Source of the DNA: Companilactobacillus ginsenosidimutans
GTDB taxonomy: Bacteria > Bacillota > Bacilli > Lactobacillales > Lactobacillaceae
Direction of reading: 5' to 3'
Assembly (NCBI RefSeq): GCF_001050475.1
Contig: NZ_CP012034.1
Location: 806,001-870,000 of the forward strand
Length of the DNA stretch: 64,000 nucleotides
In this document: piece after piece, positions 59,266 through 64,000 of the stretch
How the letters are laid out: the number at the start of each line of letters is the position of its first letter
How positions within the stretch are numbered: the first letter of the stretch is position 1
Translations under genes and position numbers: made by a program
The notes under the pieces: generated by a model
The model's input: the letters and a program-made list of their open reading frames with translations, nothing else
Databases searched by the model: none
What the model was told of the DNA's origin: nothing

Positions 59266-59455
59266 CTCTATAACCTCCTAAATATTCCATTGATACGCCA
59301 AAAATCATTGCCAGTGTGTGGAAGTCATCAATCAGCATTGGGACATCTCCACGCTCCCAGCTGTGGATAGTTGATGGACTGACATGAAAATATTCAGCAA
59401 GTTTCTGTTGTGTCCAATGTTTTTCTTTCCTTAGTTCTTTAATCCTGTTGTTCAT
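59249..59455 (-). CDS. XRE-family regulator
   Basis: 68 residues. RIKELRKEKHWTQQKLAEYF and HVSPSTIHSWERGDVP form the helix-turn-helix. ATG 59455 is preferred, after AGAGAGGTG; earlier in-frame codons overlap that signal. Probably controls early phage genes. Confidence 0.82.
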   Translation of the reverse strand: MNNRIKELRKEKHWTQQKLAEYFHVSPSTIHSWERGDVPMLIDDFHTLAMIFGVSMEYLGGYRDERNR

Positions 59456-59744
59456 CACCATCACCTCTCTCTGGTTGAGTTAGTGAACCGTATCGTGTTT
59501 CATCTTGTAGCCATTCATCAAAACCTGGCATAATAATCACATCCTTTGGTATAATTTTTAGGTGTTTATTTTTTAACAAAATTACTGAATATTCATGTGG
59601 CATGCTGACTGGTTCACCGTGTTTTTTTACTAGTTCCCAATCGCGATATTCCCCACATTCAATAATCTCTGGACTAAAAGCCAGTAACATTTTTAAATGG
59701 CTTACTTCTTTCATAAGTTCCTTAATTTCATCTTCGGAATCCAT
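59439..59744 (-). CDS. Phage protein of unknown function
   Basis: 101 residues (MDSEDEIKELMKEVSHLKML). Acidic coiled-coil start, then EYSVILLKNKHLKIIPKDVI. It overlaps the XRE gene by 17 bases. Not recognised. Confidence 0.58.
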   Translation of the reverse strand: MDSEDEIKELMKEVSHLKMLLAFSPEIIECGEYRDWELVKKHGEPVSMPHEYSVILLKNKHLKIIPKDVIIMPGFDEWLQDETRYGSLTQPERGDGDEQQD

Positions 59745-59755
59745 ATTTTCACCTC

Positions 59756-59887
59756 CTAGAATCCAAAAATATGTTTCTTAATGTTTTCCCACGTTTTGTA
59801 TTTAGTAAATAAGTACGTGATCAGACCAGTCAATACTCCAGTAAAAACCGGTAACCATACGATCATTGGTATTCTTATCATCTTCAT
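59756..59887 (-). CDS. 43-residue membrane peptide
   Basis: MKMIRIPMIVWLPVFTGVLT then GLITYLFTKYKTW; one membrane helix and a basic tail. The start overlaps the DUF771 stop (ATGA), with GGAAG upstream. Unknown; small phage membrane peptides may act in exclusion or regulation. Confidence 0.55.
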   Translation of the reverse strand: MKMIRIPMIVWLPVFTGVLTGLITYLFTKYKTWENIKKHIFGF

Positions 59888-60201
59888 CGCTTCCTTGGAT
59901 TTAAATTCATGATTTCAAACCAATGTTTATCGCAAAACTCGGTAAATCGTTTTGGATTGATTTGGTATCCCTGCCCTTGATAGGGGTATAAGACTGATCC
60001 ACCGTTCTCAGCATCGAGCTCGTGTTTCCACTTCTGATTACGGAAGATGGCTTTTACACGATCTTCTTTAATTCCGGTTCGTTTTGCTGCAGTCTTTGTA
60101 TCCCAGTTGATTTCGGTTAACTCCGTCTGCTTTTTATTGATTTGCTGTTTAATCAATGTGGTTAATAATTCATCTGGAACATTCAATGTCATTTCTTGCA
60201 T
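59884..60201 (-). CDS. DUF771-family protein
   Basis: 105 residues. INWDTKTAAKRTGIKEDRVKAI is a helix-turn-helix-like stretch, and the QGQGYQINPKRFTEFCDKHW end is typical of DUF771. Such proteins resemble excisionases and probably bind DNA. Four bases after the decayed Cro-like copy. Confidence 0.78.
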   Translation of the reverse strand: MQEMTLNVPDELLTTLIKQQINKKQTELTEINWDTKTAAKRTGIKEDRVKAIFRNQKWKHELDAENGGSVLYPYQGQGYQINPKRFTEFCDKHWFEIMNLNPRKR

Positions 60202-60204
60202 GGC

Positions 60205-60417
60205 TTAACCCTCCTTAATTTCGAGAATCTTCTTAATCTCTGCTCTAATCAATTTGTCTTTAGGTGTCATTCCACCCTTAATGGCACTGTTCATTTACTG
60301 TGGATTAAGATTCAATGATGTGGCTAATTCTCTTTGAGACATATTTCTGTCTAAAAGCTCTTTTTTAATTTAATTCGATAAATTAGTAAAATAATTTACC
60401 ACTTGTTGTTCTGAGAT
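60205..60417 (-). pseudogene. Decayed copy of the Cro-like regulator gene
   Basis: 71 codons align without gaps to the intact gene at 61495-61698: KKELLDRNMSQRELATSLNLNPQ versus KVELLNRDMTQKELAELIHANPQ, then AIKGGMTPK versus AIKGDMTPK. The start codon is ATC instead of ATG and two in-frame TAA codons interrupt it. The leader is also shared: both have TATAACAACAGAAAGGAG. Confidence 0.85.
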
Positions 60418-60461
60418 GTGGGTACTCCTTTCTGTTGTTATAATTAAGCTATGTGATTTTT

Positions 60462-60722
60462 TCACCTCATTGTTATATCAAATGGGTAATCCCTAACTAG
60501 AAACACCCGGCCGTCTATATATATGAATACTTTTTTTGAAGGCTTACATCCCGCTCGTTGTAGGTCTTCTTTTACGTTGTCCTTCTTCCATAAAACCAAA
60601 GACAAGTCGTTAGTATGACCGACGCTCAGCGGTATCCATTGGTTGAAAAAATTTTTATAAAAGTAAATGAAATCGTATCTTTTCACTGATAGGTCACCTG
60701 CTCCATCCATTAATTTGTTCAT
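60462..60722 (-). CDS. Phage protein of unknown function
   Basis: 86 residues (MNKLMDGAGDLSVKRYDFIY), beta-rich, with PLSVGHTNDLSLVLW and KKVFIYIDGRVFLVRDYPF. Ribosome binding site weak. Not recognised. Confidence 0.5.
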   Translation of the reverse strand: MNKLMDGAGDLSVKRYDFIYFYKNFFNQWIPLSVGHTNDLSLVLWKKDNVKEDLQRAGCKPSKKVFIYIDGRVFLVRDYPFDITMR

Positions 60723-60729
60723 CAAACGT

Positions 60730-61470
60730 CTATAAGATTTTTAACTGCTGATCTGCAAGAAATTTATTTACGAAGTATTGTTGTCCTTTACCGGTAACCT
60801 TAGGTGTTTTAGTAACGACAGTTACCCCATCACCGTTAACGTGGCTCGATTCCTTGATCTTGAACAATCCCATTTCCATCGATTTTTGAGTTGGAGAATT
60901 ATAATCTGCGCCTTTACGCTTGATTAAGTACCCGTTATCTCTCATCCATTGGAATAAACGTCTTGCACCTGTATCAACGCCATTTCCTTTGATGATTTTG
61001 GCAAGATCACCAACTAAGATAGTGGTATGTGATGTTGCTACCGAATCTGCAAATATCGCTTTGGGTTTCATTAGTTCAAGCTGTTCTTGTTGGTCGGCTG
61101 CTAACCGTAAAGCTTCGGCCATTGTTGACGGAACTTTAAAACCGCCAGTTTTTATTTGATCCTCCATCTTGTTAAAAGCTTCAATATATCGCATTTTGAA
61201 TTTAAGAGCTTTCTTGCCTGTGAATCCCATTGCTAGCAATGTAAAACCATCTCGGCTCATGTAAATTACGCGGTATGGTTGTCTATTTTGAGGATGAATA
61301 TATGTATCTTCATAAAATAGGTCTGCCCAATTTTCGGCCACCCCCTCTTTTAAGTTGTCGATCGCCTTTAATACATGCTTGTGGCTTTTATCAAACGTTT
61401 CCGCAACTTGTAAACTGCTAGTCACTGCTTGCTGATCTTTCATAATTACTAAGTTGTTCATTTCATTCAT
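60730..61470 (-). CDS. Phage antirepressor (Rha N-terminal plus KilAC C-terminal)
   Basis: 246 residues. Residues 1-100 match the Rha domain (VTSSLQVAETFDKSHKHVLKA; YRVIYMSRDGFTLLAMGFTG; KALKFKMRYIEAFNKME). Residues about 130-240 match KilAC (TTILVGDLAKIIKGNGVDTG; RRLFQWMRDNGYLIKR). Such proteins free the phage from repressor control. It is early in the leftward operon, the usual place. Confidence 0.92.
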   Translation of the reverse strand: MNEMNNLVIMKDQQAVTSSLQVAETFDKSHKHVLKAIDNLKEGVAENWADLFYEDTYIHPQNRQPYRVIYMSRDGFTLLAMGFTGKKALKFKMRYIEAFNKMEDQIKTGGFKVPSTMAEALRLAADQQEQLELMKPKAIFADSVATSHTTILVGDLAKIIKGNGVDTGARRLFQWMRDNGYLIKRKGADYNSPTQKSMEMGLFKIKESSHVNGDGVTVVTKTPKVTGKGQQYFVNKFLADQQLKIL

Positions 61471-61494
61471 CTCCTTTTTTTATATTCGTACTGC

Positions 61495-61698
61495 CTATAT
61501 ACCGAGGACTTTTTCAATTTGCTCACGTAACTCACGTGACTTGGGTGTCATGTCGCCTTTAATAGCTCTATTCAATTGTTGTGGATTAGCATGAATTAGT
61601 TCGGCTAATTCTTTTTGAGTCATATCTCGATTCAATAATTCAACTTTGATTGATCGTTCAATGTCATATGCTACCTTTGCGAATTGTTCTTCTGGCAT
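61495..61698 (-). CDS. Cro-like helix-turn-helix regulator
   Basis: 67 residues. NRDMTQKELAELIHANPQQL and AIKGDMTPKS form a helix-turn-helix. It is divergent from the rightward gene at 61762. GAAAGGAG precedes the ATG. It may be the Cro equivalent, though it does not sit directly next to the CI-like gene. Confidence 0.78.
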   Translation of the reverse strand: MPEEQFAKVAYDIERSIKVELLNRDMTQKELAELIHANPQQLNRAIKGDMTPKSRELREQIEKVLGI

Positions 61699-61761
61699 AA
61701 AAAAACATCTCCTTTCTGTTGTTATACTTTAGTTATCCCAAAATATTAGAGGTGAAATAAT

Positions 61762-62202
61762 ATGGATAAGATATTAACTGAGAAACAGTCTCAGATTTTT
61801 ATATATGGTCTTTCATGGATTCAGAAAAATTCCAAATCCGATATAGAATTCGATCAGAGAAAAATTGTCTTTTGTTCAGAAGGCTTTGAGAATCGAGAAA
61901 ACTCAAAAGCAGTGAATGAAACTAAAGGAAAACTTTTTGTTGCAGATTGGATTAAAAATATTAACAGCAGTAACTTTCCAGAACTGAATAGGTCCTTTAA
62001 GGAAAGTTTTGATCCGTTTGGTTTTAATGATGTTTCCGCGAATTATCCAGTTGTCTTTGAGAAGTTAAACAATTTGGTAAAAACATTAGACGACCCTTCA
62101 ATCGATCCTTTTGTGACAAATATTGAATTCCTTGATATGCCTAAAACCGTTTTCAAGTTTTATGATTATCTCGGCACTATGCGTCCGGTTGGAATTATTT
62201 AG
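61762..62202 (+). CDS. Rightward protein of unknown function within the early region
   Basis: 146 residues (MDKILTEKQSQIFIYGLSWI), soluble, with no recognised motif. GAGGTGAAATA gives a good ribosome binding site. TTGTTA-17-AATATT upstream (61715-61743) may be its promoter. It is antisense to the leftward lytic direction and overlaps the small leftward gene at its 3' end by eight bases. This suggests expression in the lysogen, as for moron or immunity genes. Confidence 0.65.
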   Translation: MDKILTEKQSQIFIYGLSWIQKNSKSDIEFDQRKIVFCSEGFENRENSKAVNETKGKLFVADWIKNINSSNFPELNRSFKESFDPFGFNDVSANYPVVFEKLNNLVKTLDDPSIDPFVTNIEFLDMPKTVFKFYDYLGTMRPVGII

Positions 62203-62374
62203 TTTTAAAAATAGGATTCAGATGTTGTAGTCTTTCTAAATCTTTTTGAAGTTCAGCAGAATCTTGCTGAGCTTTTTTTATTAGATCCATAAATTCGTTT
62301 CCATTTTGTAAAGCAATTTCCATTGATGCTCTTCCATATATGGAACTTTCTAAAGTAAATTCTTCATCATTCAT
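62195..62374 (-). CDS. Small coiled-coil early protein
   Basis: 59 residues from ATG 62374 (MNDEEFTLESSIYGRASMEI) with AGGAGG eight bases upstream. The C-terminal half (IKKAQQDSAELQKDLERL) is coiled coil. It is the first leftward gene after the operator region. Not recognised. Confidence 0.65.
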   Translation of the reverse strand: MNDEEFTLESSIYGRASMEIALQNGNEFMDLIKKAQQDSAELQKDLERLQHLNPIFKTK

Positions 62375-62412
62375 ATCTTTCACCTCCTCTTTGTTATTTG
62401 TTCATCAAGTTG

Positions 62413-62441
62413 TTGACCTTAATTAGCACAGGTGCTAATAT
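62413..62441 (+). promoter_or_regulatory. Possible rightward promoter with operator in its spacer
   Basis: TTGACC (62413-62418), 17 bases, TAATAT (62436-62441). The perfect palindrome O1 fills the spacer, so repressor binding would block it. It would give the CI-like gene a leader of about 190 bases. Confidence 0.5.
62423..62438. promoter_or_regulatory. Repressor operator O1
   Basis: TTAGCACAGGTGCTAA, a perfect 16-base palindrome. It overlaps promoter elements in both directions. Confidence 0.75.
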
Positions 62442-62551
62442 GAAGACATACTAAATAAGCAATGAAAGACCTACTACTACCGCAATTCTCGCCAAAGTAT
62501 TGTATCGGTGGTTGTCTGTTTTTGTTGCTCAATTACTTGATGAATTAATTA

Positions 62552-62568
62552 TTGCGCACAAATGCTAA
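62552..62568. promoter_or_regulatory. Repressor operator O2
   Basis: TTGCGCACAAATGCTAA, an imperfect palindrome related to O1. Confidence 0.62.
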
Positions 62569-62582
62569 TTTTACAAGTGTAT

Positions 62583-62599
62583 TTACGCATTTGTGCTAA
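62583..62599. promoter_or_regulatory. Repressor operator O3
   Basis: TTACGCATTTGTGCTAA, close to the reverse complement of O2. It is 33 bases upstream of the CI-like start, so autoregulation is likely. Confidence 0.62.
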
Positions 62600-62631
62600 T
62601 TAAATTCGTCAAACTTACGGAGAACATTGTT

Positions 62632-62967
62632 ATGACAACGTTTGAACGAATTAAAAAAGTTTCAAAAGAACAGGGGTATTCCCTAACAAAACTAAATGAC
62701 AAAGCTGGCTTAGGCACAAATTCCATATATCATTGGAAAACTAAAACGCCTAGTACTGAAAGCCTATCTAAGGTTGCTAATGTTTTACACGTATCTGTAG
62801 ACTACCTATTGGGTAAAACGGATGATCCGGATATTAACGCTAAATCTAAAAAAGTAGATATTAAAGATGCTATGCAAGATGACTACACCATCATGAGCTA
62901 TGGTGGTAGAGAAATACCACCGGAGGAATTAGAAATGATTAGACGTATCTTAGATGGGGGAAAATAA
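62632..62967 (+). CDS. CI-like repressor (XRE family)
   Basis: 111 residues from ATG 62632 (after GGAGA). TTFERIKKVSKEQGYSLTKL and YHWKTKTPSTESLSKVANVL form the helix-turn-helix; VSVDYLLGKTDDP is the usual end of such domains. The C-terminal 35 residues are acidic. There is no peptidase domain, so derepression likely works through the ImmA-type peptidase next door. Confidence 0.9.
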   Translation: MTTFERIKKVSKEQGYSLTKLNDKAGLGTNSIYHWKTKTPSTESLSKVANVLHVSVDYLLGKTDDPDINAKSKKVDIKDAMQDDYTIMSYGGREIPPEELEMIRRILDGGK

Positions 62968-62970
62968 TAT

Positions 62971-63369
62971 ATGAGTGATGTTACAACTTACTTACTGAAT
63001 TACGCACTAGATAATCACATAGGATTCGAATTACTTAATGGAATAGATTCTGATTGGCCTTCCTTAGCTATACCAGAACGTAACATGATGTTTATTAATA
63101 CGAATTGGTACAAGCAAGAGGAACTACCAATGGTGGTAGCTCATGAGATTGGTCATATGCTTAATGGCGATTCTTGCTATATGTATGACAAGTCTGGTGT
63201 GGGGAAAATTAATGCTGAAAGTGCTGCTAATAAAGTAGCCATAGATTTACTACTACAATATTGTAAAGATTATGATATCCACTTCAATAGCTATATTATG
63301 TTTCTACAGCAATTCTGTATTCCATTGAGATATGAATACATTGCCAAAAGAAAAATGGTTGTAATGTGA
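62971..63369 (+). CDS. ImmA/IrrE-family metallopeptidase
   Basis: 132 residues. VVAHEIGHMLNGD is the HExxH zinc motif near residue 58, with a later glutamate in NAESAANKVAIDLLL. ImmA-type enzymes cleave the neighbouring repressor after DNA damage. Three bases after the repressor stop, so the two are co-expressed. Confidence 0.92.
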   Translation: MSDVTTYLLNYALDNHIGFELLNGIDSDWPSLAIPERNMMFINTNWYKQEELPMVVAHEIGHMLNGDSCYMYDKSGVGKINAESAANKVAIDLLLQYCKDYDIHFNSYIMFLQQFCIPLRYEYIAKRKMVVM

Positions 63370-63430
63370 TTTTTAATACATCCCTTCTGATACACTTATA
63401 CTGATTAAATATATATTTATGGAGGAAATT

Positions 63431-64000
63431 ATGAAAAAACTAGCACTTGGAATGACACTATTAGCTTCTGTTACTCTTTTATCCGCTTGTGGAAGCTCTA
63501 GCTCATCAAGCTCAAATTCATCGAAAACTGAAACTATTGCCAAAAAGAAGGATAGTAATATAAAAACTATTCAATCTAAGAGTATAACCGGTAACACGGT
63601 TGGTGTTATGAAAATAACTACCACTAAGATAACTCAAGAAAAAGTAACTAAGAGTGAAAACAGTAAAACTGATGCCGAATATAATTTTGATGGATATAAA
63701 ACACTGCCAAAGCATTATTACAGAACAACTGTTCATTACACTCTAAAGAATGTCGGCAATAAAAAGCTAGGATTAGGATATTCTGATATGTCATTTGTAG
63801 ATGGAGACGGTCAAAAATATACTGATTCTTCTGACACAACGTTTGGCTTTAACGATTGTTCCTATGAGGATCTTCAACCTAATAACTCAGAGTCAGATAA
63901 ATTCATTTTGATAACTACTAAACCTATTTCTAACTTGAAATCATATTCAATTAACACAGGACAACAAAATGAAAATGACGATACTATGCTCAGTGAAGGT
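63431..64000 (+). CDS. Prophage lipoprotein (DUF4352-like), cut by window edge
   Basis: 190 codons are visible. A lipoprotein signal peptide MKKLALGMTLLASVTLLSAC is followed by a Ser-rich linker and a beta-rich domain (YRTTVHYTLKNVGNKKLGLG). GGAGGAAATT precedes ATG 63431. Lipoproteins in this place, between the repressor block and integrase, are known to block superinfection (Ltp of phage TP-J34). That role is inferred here from position and class. Confidence 0.8.
   Translation, partial: MKKLALGMTLLASVTLLSACGSSSSSSSNSSKTETIAKKKDSNIKTIQSKSITGNTVGVMKITTTKITQEKVTKSENSKTDAEYNFDGYKTLPKHYYRTTVHYTLKNVGNKKLGLGYSDMSFVDGDGQKYTDSSDTTFGFNDCSYEDLQPNNSESDKFILITTKPISNLKSYSINTGQQNENDDTMLSEG

Noticed and set aside
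62462..62548. Rightward 28-codon hydrophobic reading frame (MKDLLLPQFSPKYCIGG...) in the repressor leader
   Set aside because: No ribosome binding site is visible; kept only as a remote possibility for a leader peptide.

Overview
The window is low-GC Firmicutes DNA from a member of the Lactobacillaceae. The evidence is a diaminopimelate/lysine operon of the acetylated branch, the LafA/LafB/LtaS glycolipid and lipoteichoic acid cluster, the rRNA sequence, and a siphovirus prophage of lactobacillar type. The genus cannot be fixed by eye; Companilactobacillus or a close relative is only a guess.

About 1-25.2 kb is host chromosome. A leftward operon (lysA, dapH, dapL, dapA, dapB, then three tandem PatA-type aminotransferases, the first-transcribed of which is frameshifted and the last cut by the window edge) is headed by a lysine riboswitch with its own terminator. 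lysC and dapF run the other way, so the window covers most of the path from aspartate to lysine and meso-diaminopimelate. A leftward rRNA operon follows (16S-23S-5S-tRNA-Asn-tRNA-Ser), with up to three stacked promoters and a terminator. Next come ltaS, a flippase-like membrane protein gene, lafB and lafA (glycolipid anchor and lipoteichoic acid synthesis), queT under a preQ1-I riboswitch, a deoxynucleoside kinase, and a DUF2207 membrane protein.

From about 25.2-25.4 kb to beyond the right edge is a cos-type HK97-like siphovirus prophage. It is almost entirely leftward. Read in transcription order from the right, it has: a rightward lysogeny block (CI-like repressor, ImmA-type peptidase, lipoprotein cut by the edge); three repressor operators; early genes (Cro-like, Rha/KilAC antirepressor, a decayed Cro-like copy, DUF771, XRE regulator); recombination and replication (Gp157, Sak4-like ATPase, SF2 helicase, DUF669 SSB-like, Prim-Pol, VapE-like helicase); a cluster of TTGCCCAC octamers that may be the phage origin; VRR-NUC nuclease and small genes; a late regulator; a DNA adenine methylase with a 45-bp minisatellite, flanked by tRNA-like elements; HNH nuclease; terminases; portal, protease, capsid; connectors; tail genes; baseplate; lysis genes. 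The integrase and right attachment site lie outside the window.

The features that ordinary annotation is most likely to miss are: a possible +1 frameshift adding a 50-residue HeH/LEM-like tail to the capsid protein; the -1 frameshift in the tail chaperone; a CotH-kinase-like protein with duplicated terminal modules between the major tail protein and chaperone genes, set off by terminator hairpins; three tRNA-like RNA elements around the methylase; an HNH protein fused to a P-loop domain lacking its Walker A lysine; an orphan C-terminal piece of a C5 cytosine methyltransferase; and small rightward genes set against the lytic direction.
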